From contig CAYJKC010000001.1 of NCBI GenBank assembly GCA_964370675.1, forward strand, positions 49,937 through 113,936: a stretch of DNA of 64,000 nucleotides, read 5' to 3'. Each line of letters begins with the position of its first letter. Positions within the stretch are counted from its first letter, which is position 1. The translations under genes were made by a program, and so were the position numbers. Shown one piece after another: positions 1 to 8,578 of the stretch. The stretch is from CAYJAD01 sp964370675 (GTDB taxonomy: Bacteria > Desulfobacterota > Desulfovibrionia > Desulfovibrionales > Desulfovibrionaceae). Below the pieces are notes generated by a model. It searched no databases. It was given only the letters and a program-made list of their open reading frames with translations, and was not told where the DNA came from.

Positions 1-1075
1 AGCACAGCAACAACGCGAGCATATGCTATCACATGTAGCTGCAAGACATCATATTCATTTATTTTCTGCTAATTTAGTAGGTGGCAATGGCAGTAAAATC
101 TTTTCCGGTCAAAGCATTGCCTTTGACCCCACTGGCACATTACTAGCGCGTGGTCGGGCTTTTGAAGAAGATCTTGTAATTATTGACACAGCTCATGGCA
201 GTGAGCATATAAGCAAACTATACCAAACTACAGAAGAAGAATGTTGGCATGCTCTTGTACTTGGCACACGCGATTATGTGCAAAAAACAGAAAATAACGG
301 TGTAATTATAGGTATTTCAGGTGGGATAGATTCTGCCATGGTAGCAGCCCTTGCCGTAGAAGCTCTTGGTAAAGATCAAGTTGAAGGCGTACTCTTGCCA
401 TCACCATACACCTCAAGAGAGTCCCAAGACTATGCTACAAAGCTTTGTAGCAACCTTGGTATAAAGTTGCATGATATTGACATAAGTCCCATGATGAACG
501 TCTTTGATACTGCCCTTGAACCTATTTTTAAAGATCATAAAGCCCATCAAAATGATGTTAGTAAAGAAAATATCCAAGCACGTATTCGCGCAACCATCAT
601 CATGGGCATAGCAAATCACAAAGGATATTTGGCACTAAATACAGGAAATAAATCTGAAAGTGCAATGGGTTACTGCACATTATATGGTGATTGTATTGGA
701 GCGCTTGGGCTAATTAGTGATGTTCCAAAAACTTTGCTTTATAACATGGCGTATTGGTATAATAAATCATTTCCTCATAAAGCCATACCAGAGGAAATAA
801 TAGCTCGTGAACCAACTGCAGAGCTTCGCCCCAATCAATTAGATAGTCAAAGCTTGCCACCATATGCTGAGCTAGACCCAATGATAGAACATATTATTGG
901 TGCAACTCAATTGGAAGACGAACAACAATCAAGCAATATTCAAACAGTATTTGCAACCATGTGCAAAGCAGAATTTAAACGCCGCCAAGCACCACCATCG
1001 CTATGCGTTAGCACCCATAGCCTTGGCACTAGATGGCAAATACCCTTGGTTTCAAAAGTACGTTTACCTAAATAG
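1..1075 (+). CDS. nadE: Glutamine-dependent NAD+ synthetase, 5'-truncated
   Basis: Makes NAD+ from deamido-NAD+, ATP and ammonia released from glutamine, the last step of NAD synthesis. The reading frame is open from base 2, so the N-terminus lies outside the window. What remains is the end of the nitrilase-type glutaminase domain (HIHLFSANLVGG... FDPTG, the first 60 or so residues) followed by the full synthetase domain. The synthetase domain carries the PP-loop ATP motif GISGGIDSAM (near base 310) and the NTGNKSE substrate loop. The KRRQAPP segment near the C-terminus is typical of the family. A compact hairpin with a T-run follows the stop codon by 8 bases, so transcription probably ends there. 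Confidence 0.95.
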   Translation, partial: AQQQREHMLSHVAARHHIHLFSANLVGGNGSKIFSGQSIAFDPTGTLLARGRAFEEDLVIIDTAHGSEHISKLYQTTEEECWHALVLGTRDYVQKTENNGVIIGISGGIDSAMVAALAVEALGKDQVEGVLLPSPYTSRESQDYATKLCSNLGIKLHDIDISPMMNVFDTALEPIFKDHKAHQNDVSKENIQARIRATIIMGIANHKGYLALNTGNKSESAMGYCTLYGDCIGALGLISDVPKTLLYNMAYWYNKSFPHKAIPEEIIAREPTAELRPNQLDSQSLPPYAELDPMIEHIIGATQLEDEQQSSNIQTVFATMCKAEFKRRQAPPSLCVSTHSLGTRWQIPLVSKVRLPK

Positions 1076-1083
1076 TCAATACT

Positions 1084-1109
1084 AAAAACGCATTTTCATG
1101 CGCGTTTTT
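1084..1109 (+). terminator. Intrinsic terminator of nadE
   Basis: Arms AAAAACGC (1084-1091) and GCGTTTTT (1102-1109) pair perfectly, and a smaller GCAT/ATGC pairing sits inside the loop. The descending arm ends in five T. It lies 8 bases after the nadE stop. Confidence 0.7.
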
Positions 1110-1569
1110 GCAAGGCACCACGCTTGGACTAACGTCCATGCTTTGGCATAAACACAGCCCACTCCAAATAACTATTTAGTCGATGCTGAAGAAGACGTTT
1201 CCACGTCTTTTTCAGTAAGGCACGCTCACTCCAAACACCGCTTTGCGGTCGCAGGAAGTGAATTCCTGCTTATTTTTCGTGGCGCAAAATTTGAGCTTTG
1301 CTCAAATTTTGTTAGTCGCCGCTTGAAAACCACTTTTTTTGAGTCATAAAATCGCCAAAAAAGCATGCTACGCACCCTTTTTTCTGGCAATTTTATTAGA
1401 CAGTTTGATTAAAAAATATTTTTATTTTAATGGTTTTATCTGTTTTTCAGCGTCGACTAATTAGGGACGCTAGAAACAAGTTATGGCTTCTTTTACGCCG
1501 TGCGAAATTTTAAACTCATAAGCTTTCTGGGGGAGTTTAGACCTTCCCCCAGAAAATATTAATAAAAAC
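1110..1569. repeat. Hairpin-rich intergenic spacer
   Basis: About 460 bases with no credible gene but at least five further perfect or near-perfect hairpins: 1125-1138 (TGGAC/GTCCA), 1186-1215 (13-bp stem with one G-T pair, loop TTCC), 1237-1249 (ACCGC-TTT-GCGGT), 1252-1268 (CAGGAA/TTCCTG) and 1285-1311 (12-bp stem, TTT loop). The phrase CACTCCAAA occurs twice (in 1160-1168 and in 1227-1235), each followed by a small palindrome. The pattern looks like a cluster of palindromic repeat elements. The last 150 bases are AT-rich and otherwise featureless. Confidence 0.6.
1524..1555 (-). terminator. Hairpin downstream of the nitroreductase-like gene
   Basis: An 11-bp stem (TTTCTGGGGGA / TCCCCCAGAAA) with a 10-base loop begins 15 bases past the minus-strand stop at 1570. 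There is no clean T-run on the minus strand, so it may act as an RNA 3'-end stabiliser rather than a classical terminator. Confidence 0.5.
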
Positions 1570-2175
1570 CTACTTCATAGCACCAATACTTTGGGTAATT
1601 CGAACGGTATAATTGCTAGGTAAGAATTGGGCAATTTTTTCTTGAATAAAGTCAACACCACGAGCACGAACCACATTACCAAGTCCTGCGGAAGCACAAT
1701 ATAGACCTACATTTTGATACATGGATCCCACATGCATATTAGCATAAGGACCTTCTTCTGCTGCAAAAAACAATGTTAATCCAGCACCATTAAATTGAGA
1801 ACTCACATCTTCTTCAAGTATTTTATGTATAGTATGGTTTTTTGCATCATAAATCCATACAACACCTCTATGAGCAATGTATACAGCCACATTTTGCTTA
1901 TTATGGCCAGTTGGTATTGTGCGCTTACCATCTTCACGATTAATACCAAAAGCTGCCCATAACAGATTGGATAAGTCTTGATCACTCACAGGGTCAGATG
2001 CAAGATCTCGTGTACTTTTGCGAAGACTAAGGGCTTTTTTTAGAGACATACCACCATCATACTCAGCGTCAGGTAGTTTAGCACTGCGCGCAGCGGTTAC
2101 TTCAGCAAAAGCTACTGGGGCTAAAACTAGCATAGTCAACAAACAAAAAAAAGATACAAAAAGTTTTTTGTTCAT
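1570..2175 (-). CDS. Exported nitroreductase-family protein
   Basis: A 201-residue protein with an N-terminal signal peptide (MNKKLFVSFFCLLTMLVLAP..., cleavage likely near AFA), then a nitroreductase/SagB-type fold. Visible family features are the SLRKSTRDL segment that normally binds FMN phosphate, LSNLLWAAFGINR, and the C-terminal NVGLYCASAGLGNVVRA segment. Such enzymes bind FMN and use NAD(P)H to reduce quinones or nitro compounds; the substrate here is unknown. The start at 2175 is chosen because AAAGGAC stands 5 bases upstream and the signal peptide begins there; longer in-frame starts upstream lack this. Export of a flavin enzyme suggests a periplasmic role. Confidence 0.8.
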   Translation of the reverse strand: MNKKLFVSFFCLLTMLVLAPVAFAEVTAARSAKLPDAEYDGGMSLKKALSLRKSTRDLASDPVSDQDLSNLLWAAFGINREDGKRTIPTGHNKQNVAVYIAHRGVVWIYDAKNHTIHKILEEDVSSQFNGAGLTLFFAAEEGPYANMHVGSMYQNVGLYCASAGLGNVVRARGVDFIQEKIAQFLPSNYTVRITQSIGAMK

Positions 2176-2406
2176 AAATAGTCCTTTAATAGAGTTTTTT
2201 TTAATTTGATGCATTTTACCAGATTTTGCAACAAAGATTTTACATCTTATAATACAATCAGTTAGATAAAAGCTATAAATTATTTTTTTAATGCTAAAAA
2301 ATGCGTGCATGATTTTAATGTAAAACTATACTTAACAAAAATATGAGGGTATATGGATAATCAAAGTGATTATATTACAAAGCAAATTAAATATAATATT
2401 TTAAAT

Positions 2407-3345
2407 TTATTTATTTTTATTATTGCGTGGATGGGACTTATCATAAATATGAATAAGATGATCTAGGGTTAGGCTGGTATAGCGTTGGGTTGTTGTTAAG
2501 CGGCTATGGCCTAATAATTCTTGTACAGTGCGTAAATCTGCGCCTGCCTCTAGTAAATGCGTTGCAAAAGAGTGGCGCAAGCTATGTGCTGAAATATTCG
2601 CATTAACTCCAGCTTTTTTACATAAATTTTCAATAATACGCTTCACCTGCCTTCTATTAAGCTTAGAACCTCTAGCCCCCACAAATAAAGCCTGCTCTAA
2701 ATTGTTTGCCATTTGCCCGCGCACATTTAACCAATTTTTTATGGCAGTTATGGCGCTTTCTGTAAGGGGGCACAAACGCTCCTTACTACCCTTACCAATA
2801 ATGCGCAAAAAACCACTGTGCAGATCTAGGGCTTGAATTTGAACATCCAAGGCTTCAGAAACTCGCAAACCAGAACCATATAATAATTCAACCAAAGCAA
2901 TATCACGTAAATGTAAGATATTGGATTGGGTTTGTGACTCTGTACTGGGTATAATATTTTCAGCATCAAGTATAGCAAAGGCTTGATTTACATTAAGTAA
3001 CTTGGGATGTTTTTGTTCTTGTTTGGGATTGCGCACCCCTTGTGCAGGATTTTGACTAATTTGCTTGATGCGCATTTGAAAATTAAAAAAAGCGCGTAAA
3101 GAAGCCAGCTTACGCGCCATGGAACTTTTTGAGATATTTTTCCTATATAAACATGCAATATATTGACTAATATGCTTTTTTTCAATGCTTTTTACATTTT
3201 CAAGACTCAAGGCGTGATTTTGTAGATGCTTATCAAATTGAATTAAATCAGTGTGATATGCTTGTATAGTAGATTGAGAGTAGCCCTTTTGAATTTCTAT
3301 CCAAGCTAAAAAGGCTTGTAGATTTTTTTGCGATGCTGTTGACAT
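2407..3345 (-). CDS. Tyrosine recombinase of the XerC/XerD family
   Basis: A 312-residue site-specific recombinase of the size used to resolve chromosome dimers at dif during division. An N-terminal SAM-like DNA-binding domain (residues 5-95) is followed by the catalytic domain. All catalytic residues are visible: R161 in YGSGLRVSE, K185 in GKGSKERL, H254 and R257 in AHSLRHSFATHLL, H280 in LLGHSRL, and nucleophile Y289 in TTQRYT. The length and absence of extra domains favour a housekeeping Xer protein over a phage integrase. Whether it is XerC or XerD cannot be decided from one sequence. It stands alone, with signalling genes upstream on the same strand. Confidence 0.88.
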   Translation of the reverse strand: MSTASQKNLQAFLAWIEIQKGYSQSTIQAYHTDLIQFDKHLQNHALSLENVKSIEKKHISQYIACLYRKNISKSSMARKLASLRAFFNFQMRIKQISQNPAQGVRNPKQEQKHPKLLNVNQAFAILDAENIIPSTESQTQSNILHLRDIALVELLYGSGLRVSEALDVQIQALDLHSGFLRIIGKGSKERLCPLTESAITAIKNWLNVRGQMANNLEQALFVGARGSKLNRRQVKRIIENLCKKAGVNANISAHSLRHSFATHLLEAGADLRTVQELLGHSRLTTTQRYTSLTLDHLIHIYDKSHPRNNKNK

Positions 3346-3392
3346 AAATCAGCATTTTACTTTGCACTTTTAGCTTGATGCATTTAGGAAAT

Positions 3393-4352
3393 TTAATCCA
3401 TGCGTCGATCAAAAACATAACATGAGCCTGCTTTTGCCTTACATAATGATTTAAGCTGTCCAAGAGCTTGTGATACTTCACCATAATGTGTAAATCGTGC
3501 ATCATTATTAGCAGTTACGGCAATGGATATACTCATAAATGGAAATCTTTGTATATTGCCCATGCGGTCTTTTGAGGTAATGCCTTTTTGTTCTCTATCT
3601 TCATCATCATAGAAGTTCGGAACAATTTCATCATATGTTTCCACTAGACGTTTGCAAACATCCTCTATGCAATTTTCTGGCATAATAAAGAAAAAGTCAT
3701 CACCACCTATATGACCTAAAAATTTATACGGAGCATCAAAATCCATGATGGTTGCCATGAGTAGCCTAGCAGTCATAAGCAAGGCTTCATCACCACGAAA
3801 AAAACCATATTTATCATTAAAGGCCTTAAAGTTATCAATATCAAGATAGGCTGCAGCAAAGGCAGTTTTTTCATGAATGTGTTTTTCAATGGCTTGCATT
3901 ATTGAAGTATTACCCGGAAGACGAGTAAGCGGATTTGCATCTAATGTGCAGGAAGAACGTTGCAGTGCCAATTCAAGACGTGTGCGCATTTCAACCATTT
4001 CAACAGGTAGCACTAGAAAATCATCCACTGCAATACCACCAACTTTTATGGAGTCTTCTAGGTGGTCACGATCTAAAATAAGAATAGTACAAACTTGTTT
4101 ATAAACATTTTCAGATTTTACAATATTTAATATTTCTAAGCCGCTAATATCGTCACTACCGTCAGCACAAATTAGCATATGAGGTGGGTCATTAAAAAAT
4201 CTTTCAAGTAACTTTTTACCACTGGTAAAAACTTGCCACACTACTTCATCAGCTCCCCAAAGTTCATGAAAGCGTTCCGTTAGGTCATCATCAGTGCATA
4301 ATAAAAATATTTGTGGTTTTGTACCCACAAAGGATTGTAAAATACTTGACAT
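3393..4352 (-). CDS. GGDEF-domain protein with GGDDF signature and receiver-like N-terminus
   Basis: A 319-residue protein. Residues 12-125 resemble a receiver-type fold (FLLCTDDDL, ILILDRDHLEDS, DDFLVLPVE), though a clear phospho-acceptor site cannot be assigned. Residues 140-315 form a GGDEF domain: NPLTRLPGN, YLDIDNFKAFND with the metal-binding D171, and the signature loop GGDDF at 216-220 instead of GG(D/E)EF. No RxxD inhibitory site precedes the signature. GGDEF domains make cyclic di-GMP from GTP; Asp for Glu in the fourth position may reduce or abolish this, making a GTP or c-di-GMP sensor possible. The start at 4352 has GGAAGG just upstream and follows the HDOD stop by one base, so the two are translationally coupled. 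Confidence 0.85.
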   Translation of the reverse strand: MSSILQSFVGTKPQIFLLCTDDDLTERFHELWGADEVVWQVFTSGKKLLERFFNDPPHMLICADGSDDISGLEILNIVKSENVYKQVCTILILDRDHLEDSIKVGGIAVDDFLVLPVEMVEMRTRLELALQRSSCTLDANPLTRLPGNTSIMQAIEKHIHEKTAFAAAYLDIDNFKAFNDKYGFFRGDEALLMTARLLMATIMDFDAPYKFLGHIGGDDFFFIMPENCIEDVCKRLVETYDEIVPNFYDDEDREQKGITSKDRMGNIQRFPFMSISIAVTANNDARFTHYGEVSQALGQLKSLCKAKAGSCYVFDRRMD

Positions 4353-4353
4353 A

Positions 4354-5199
4354 TTACCTTCCAACAACAGGGAACATACCCAATTTTTTATATTCAAATC
4401 CGATTAAATCTACAAATTCACGCAAATCGTTTTGGTCTAAGCCCAAATGTTTCAAGGCATGTGGATCAAGCTCTGAGACATTACTATCTCCAGCAGAGCC
4501 GATTTCAAATAATCTAGCAAAAAAATCACCCAAATGAACAACAGAGGCTAGAGTTTTGTAGTTTTCTGCTGCCATAGGGTTATGATGATAAGTCATGGCT
4601 GCGGTAATGCCTGCAGGTAAATTCCAATGACCTGCCACCCACTTATTAACGCGTGGGTGACCAAACCCTAACATTAACTGTTCAGCTTCAATGGATAAAA
4701 TATCCTCACTCTTTACTAAGGCTGCAATATCGCGATGGGCATCCGGAAGTTGTATAGCAATAATTACCTTACCAAAATCATGCAGCAACCCTGCAAGCAT
4801 ATATTCTTCAAAATCTTTAAGTCTAAGGGTTTTTGCTATGACTTTGCATGCAGATGAACATGAAAGGCTATGATCCCAAAGCCCTGCCATGTGCTTAGTT
4901 ACAATATCAAAAACCACTGATGAAATTAAAATACCGTGAACTGTATTAACACCAAGTAAAACAAGAGCATTGTGTATTGAGGCAATACGGCTTGGAAACC
5001 CATAAATAGGTGAATTAACCATTTTTAAAACGCGTGCACTCAAACTTTGGTCTTGTGATATAGCCTCACCCACCTTAGCAAGATTAGTGCGCGGACCATC
5101 CATAAGTGCCATAGTTTTTTGCAAAGCAATAGGCAAGGTAGGTATACCCTTTGCTGCTAACACTTGGTCTTTATAGTTAGTTTCTAAACTTGCATCCAT
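4354..5199 (-). CDS. HDOD-domain signalling protein
   Basis: A 281-residue protein with a single HDOD domain over most of its length: GIPTLPIALQKTMAL near the N-terminus, the SQDQSLSARVLKMVNSPIYG signature, LLHDFGKVIIA in the middle, and a helical C-terminus. HDOD proteins are HD-superfamily relatives without hydrolase metals that act as scaffolds in bacterial signalling, motility or stress control. It is the second gene of an operon, 3 bases after an unrecognised small protein and 1 base before a GGDEF protein. The trio therefore probably works together in a c-di-GMP-linked or two-component pathway. Confidence 0.88.
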   Translation of the reverse strand: MDASLETNYKDQVLAAKGIPTLPIALQKTMALMDGPRTNLAKVGEAISQDQSLSARVLKMVNSPIYGFPSRIASIHNALVLLGVNTVHGILISSVVFDIVTKHMAGLWDHSLSCSSACKVIAKTLRLKDFEEYMLAGLLHDFGKVIIAIQLPDAHRDIAALVKSEDILSIEAEQLMLGFGHPRVNKWVAGHWNLPAGITAAMTYHHNPMAAENYKTLASVVHLGDFFARLFEIGSAGDSNVSELDPHALKHLGLDQNDLREFVDLIGFEYKKLGMFPVVGR

Positions 5200-5202
5200 A
5201 AA

Positions 5203-5508
5203 TTATACACGCTCATTAAAATGCCTTGTCATGAAGGCTTGCATTGTTCTCATAAAAATATTTTCTTGGTGATTTCTAAATAAATGCGGCATTCTATCAA
5301 AACACAATTTGGCATTATAACCTGGCTCTGCCCCTGGGACTGGTGCACCTAAAACATGCAATTTATACAGCCCAAGCCCCTCACAACGCCTGATAGACTC
5401 TGCTGTAAATTCTGCTCCGCAATCCACCACAATTTCGCCTGCAGTATTGCGAATTCTACAAGCTGACTTCATGCCAGGCTTTACAATTTCAATATCTAAT
5501 TCTTGCAT
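5203..5508 (-). CDS. Small protein heading the HDOD/GGDEF operon
   Basis: A 101-residue cytoplasmic protein. The first 55 residues (IVKPGMKSACRIRNTAGEIVVDCGAEFTA, then a helix and LGLYKLHVLG) have the look of the small beta-rich domain found at the N-terminus of some HD-type signalling proteins, where a 'KPGM ... G ... L' pattern recurs; this is a resemblance, not an assignment. The C-terminal 40 residues are helical (LFRNHQENIFMRTMQAF). It lies 3 bases from the HDOD gene. It could be a detached sensory or adaptor module for that protein. Confidence 0.65.
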   Translation of the reverse strand: MQELDIEIVKPGMKSACRIRNTAGEIVVDCGAEFTAESIRRCEGLGLYKLHVLGAPVPGAEPGYNAKLCFDRMPHLFRNHQENIFMRTMQAFMTRHFNERV

Positions 5509-5721
5509 AACACTCTTGATATTTTGATTTTTTAATAGTAAAGACTTATTCCGTTAGAATAAATAACATAATTTATTACCAACGCCAAGCACAAAATTTG
5601 TCCATCAATAAAAAAGTCGAGTTATGCTCATAAGAAAAAACATTGAAAAACAACACGTTAAAAAGTTACAATTAAAAGACTTAATTCACTTTATCTTTAT
5701 GCATTATTTTTTTATCACACA

Positions 5722-6930
5722 TTAGGCTAAAGCCGATTGAGCTAAATAGCGCGCACCTGGTAATCTTTTAACAAGACCACTTAACTCCATACTCATGAGA
5801 ACATTTGTTACTTCATGCACAGGTTGTTCAATACCTAGGCTTAAACTATCCACATGACTTTCACCATTAGCGCAAAGGTATTTCAAAATATTTTTCACCA
5901 ACACTTGCTCATCATGACTAAATGATTGTAAAATACTATCATTTAATGTATCAGCACCTGCTATATTTGGGACTGCATTTTCATATTTTTTGGGTTTAAT
6001 CGGGTCAATCTTAATATATGACTTAAGCTGTTCAGCTAAGTCACATAAAATATCTTCAGCAGTAAATACGACCTTGGCTCCTTGACGGATAAGATCTTGA
6101 CATCCTTGCGATGTGGCAGCAGTAGCAGCACCTGGTATGGCAAATACATCTCTATTTTGCTCCAGCGCTTGGCGAGCTGTGATTAAAGTTCCACTACGCA
6201 AAGACCCTTCTATAACCAAAACGCCAATACTTAATCCACTAATAATACGATTTCGTATAGGAAAATTTGTAGCAATGGGTGCTGTATTGGGTGCAAATTC
6301 AGAAACAATCAAACCATTTTCTATTAACTCTTGATAAATGTCTAAATTATTTTTGGGGTAAACTACATCAATGCCAGTTCCAAGCACTGCAATGCTACTG
6401 CCAATCTTTCCTAAAGACGCCACATGCGCTACTCTATCAATGCCTTGTGCCATGCCAGAAACAATGCAAATTCCTGCCGAGGCTAAATCGCGTGTAATAT
6501 TTCCCGCCACCTCTACACCATCAGCTGTGCATTTACGAGAACCTACAATGGCAAGGCATGGACCAGATAAAAGGTCAAGATTACCCAAAGCATATAGCAT
6601 GCTTGGTGCATCAATAAGAGTGCGTAATAAAGGTGAATATTCTGCATGATGCCACATTAAAATATGAGCATTGCTTTGTTGAGCTGCCCTCCATTCTATA
6701 AGAGCATCATTTCTCCATGCACCGGAGGAAATACAGGTGATTTTATCAGATGAAATACCCACATCACCCCAAGCGTCCAGTTGCTGTATAGCATTATAGG
6801 CAGAGCCAAAACGGCGCAATATGCGCACAGTAAGCCTTGGACCTATACCCTGGCTATATTTAAGTGCCAAGGTTGCCCAAAATTCAGCTCTGTCATCTTG
6901 GCTAAGATTTTGCCAAGTATAATTAACCAT
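5722..6930 (-). CDS. dprA: DNA-processing protein DprA
   Basis: A 402-residue DprA/Smf protein. It binds incoming single-stranded DNA during transformation and loads RecA; many non-competent bacteria also keep it. The central Rossmann-like domain (about residues 105-310) shows the family landmarks: LAIVGSRKCTADG, IVSGMAQGIDRVAH, SIAVLGTGIDVVYP, RNRIISGLS, EGSLRSGTLITA and a final QGCQDLIRQGA. A helical N-terminal SAM-like domain precedes it, and a C-terminal winged-helix-like segment (VTNVLMSMELSGLVKRLPG) follows. The start at 6930 has a weak TAGGTG site. It is followed on the same strand by unrelated genes, with no competence genes nearby. Confidence 0.93.
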   Translation of the reverse strand: MVNYTWQNLSQDDRAEFWATLALKYSQGIGPRLTVRILRRFGSAYNAIQQLDAWGDVGISSDKITCISSGAWRNDALIEWRAAQQSNAHILMWHHAEYSPLLRTLIDAPSMLYALGNLDLLSGPCLAIVGSRKCTADGVEVAGNITRDLASAGICIVSGMAQGIDRVAHVASLGKIGSSIAVLGTGIDVVYPKNNLDIYQELIENGLIVSEFAPNTAPIATNFPIRNRIISGLSIGVLVIEGSLRSGTLITARQALEQNRDVFAIPGAATAATSQGCQDLIRQGAKVVFTAEDILCDLAEQLKSYIKIDPIKPKKYENAVPNIAGADTLNDSILQSFSHDEQVLVKNILKYLCANGESHVDSLSLGIEQPVHEVTNVLMSMELSGLVKRLPGARYLAQSALA

Positions 6931-6974
6931 ATCACCTACTTAAATAATTGCTCGTACAAATAATTTAAATGAGG

Positions 6975-8201
6975 TTAAAAGTTTTTACTACGTGCAATTT
7001 TTGCTGCATTAGAGCTTGGAAAATCACTCACAACGGCCTGAAATTGCAATCTTGCATTTTCTAAATCACCCAATTTTTCATAAGTTAAACCAGCTTTTAA
7101 TAATGCATCTGCTGTTTTATGGTGCTTTGGATAAGCTGTGCTTACCTGCTTAAATGAAAGCAAAGCATCTGGATAATTTTTTTGCGCATAATGACTTTCA
7201 CCAATCCAGTAGTATGCATTTGGAGCTAATCGCCCATTGGGATATTGTTGTAAAAAGGTATTAAATTGATCGCGTCCTTGATTAAACTTGCCAGCCAAAA
7301 CTAAATCTAGGGCAGCTTTATATGTAGCTTGTTCACCGCTAACAGCACGTACTGGCTGCGCAGGGGCTACTGGTGGGGTAGAGGCTTGAACCACAGGAAC
7401 CGGTGAAGGGTTTACTTGTGTATTGGTGTTTACTACAGGAACAATGGGTGTTGCAACAGGCACAGGTTGCACAGGCGCTGCTTGTATGGGTGTTGCTTGG
7501 GCTACAGGAATAACGCCACTTTGGGCTTGTGGAGTTTGTGAAGGTGGATATAGAGCACTTTCTGGTGGTAACGAAAGCCCTGCTGAAGCATTTGCCGGTG
7601 GCGTTGCACCCATACGTGTTGAAGCATCCAGACTACCCATGGGGGCTCTGGTAGTAGCAACTGGAGCATCTTTTTTCTTAATTAAAACTCCGGCACTTGT
7701 ATCAGGGGTGACAGCTGATGTCATAATTGGATTCGAAGATTGGACTGTTGGAGCTGGAGTTGGTGCATAAGAAGCTGGAGCCTGAGTAATTGGTGCTTGC
7801 TGTACAGGAGTTGTAGGAGTTACTTGCGCTTGCTGTACTGGAGTAACCGGTACTGGTTGTGCTGGAACGCTCTGCGCTTGAGGCGTCGGAACACTTTGAG
7901 CATTGCTCATTGGACTTACATGGGCAACAGGCTGAGTTTGAGCTAGATTTTGAGTAGCCTTAGGATGCGCTGTCCAACCTGTAGGGCGACCAGATTTATT
8001 GCGAACATCGTAAACTCTGTCATTATTTGCTTGTACGTTAGAATCTATGGTTGATACACGTTGCTCAAGACTAGCAAGACGATGTTCCATCTCAGTCATA
8101 TTATTTTGATTTTCTACCATAGTTGCTTCATTTTTAGCAGGTTTAGCGCAAGCAGCAATCAATGGACAAAGCAATAGCGCCATACTTAAAGCTCTTTTCA
8201 T
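6975..8201 (-). CDS. CpoB/YbgF-like TPR lipoprotein with long Pro/Gln/Val linker
   Basis: A 408-residue envelope protein. It begins with a lipoprotein signal peptide whose lipobox LIAAC places the acylated Cys at position 18. A short coiled-coil follows (HRLASLEQRVSTIDSNVQANND), as in the trimerising N-terminus of CpoB. About 220 residues of proline-, glutamine-, valine- and alanine-rich sequence come next. The C-terminal 120 residues hold TPR repeats (ALDLVLAGKFNQGRDQFNTF, YYWIGESHYAQKNYPDALLSF, ADALLKAGLTYEKLGDLENA). CpoB coordinates peptidoglycan synthesis with Tol-Pal. No tol or pal gene is in the window. The start at 8201 is preferred because the signal peptide begins there, with GGTGG upstream. 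Confidence 0.8.
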   Translation of the reverse strand: MKRALSMALLLCPLIAACAKPAKNEATMVENQNNMTEMEHRLASLEQRVSTIDSNVQANNDRVYDVRNKSGRPTGWTAHPKATQNLAQTQPVAHVSPMSNAQSVPTPQAQSVPAQPVPVTPVQQAQVTPTTPVQQAPITQAPASYAPTPAPTVQSSNPIMTSAVTPDTSAGVLIKKKDAPVATTRAPMGSLDASTRMGATPPANASAGLSLPPESALYPPSQTPQAQSGVIPVAQATPIQAAPVQPVPVATPIVPVVNTNTQVNPSPVPVVQASTPPVAPAQPVRAVSGEQATYKAALDLVLAGKFNQGRDQFNTFLQQYPNGRLAPNAYYWIGESHYAQKNYPDALLSFKQVSTAYPKHHKTADALLKAGLTYEKLGDLENARLQFQAVVSDFPSSNAAKIARSKNF

Positions 8202-8578
8202 GTTACCACCAAATATATTAAGTGTTATCAAACCATACTCCTTTTGTAGAACGATTAACCCTAGCAATTTAAAAATTACCAACATTAAAAAGACTATACC
8301 GTGAGTTTTATTAAAATTTTTATTCGCAAAATAATTCTAAACTTAAAAAATGCCTAGTGCAAGAAAAAAATATATAAAATTCAATTTACTAACACCTAAA
8401 CACAACTTTCATGCTCTAAAATTTATGCTATACTTTCAACACTAACACCATGCAAAAACTTAAAGTAATAAACGGTGTATGTAACTTTATACGCTAAAAT
8501 GTTTTTCTTTTCAAGATGTCTTGCGCTTAAAGATATTTTAAGGCAAAAAGAAACGCACATCACAAGGAGATTCTTAGT
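8202..8578 (+). promoter_or_regulatory. Divergent intergenic region with extended -10 promoter
   Basis: The 377 bases between the CpoB-like gene and the membrane protein gene. On the plus strand an extended -10 (TGC-TATACT, hexamer at 8429-8434) has a weak -35 TTTCAT at 8407-8412 with a 16-base spacer, predicting a start near 8441 and a leader of about 140 bases. The leader holds an ACACC/GGTGT pairing (about 8444-8479) and ends in AAGGAG before the ATG at 8579. No gene is seen in this stretch. Confidence 0.4.

Noticed and set aside
897..1085. A 62-residue frame overlapping the end of nadE
   Set aside because: It lies in a different frame within the nadE coding sequence, which is clearly conserved.
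1110..1569. CRISPR array
   Set aside because: The repeats are short, dissimilar palindromes without uniform spacers or cas genes.
2407..3345. Phage or integron integrase marking a mobile island
   Set aside because: The size and domain pattern are those of Xer proteins, and no attachment-site repeats or phage genes are near.
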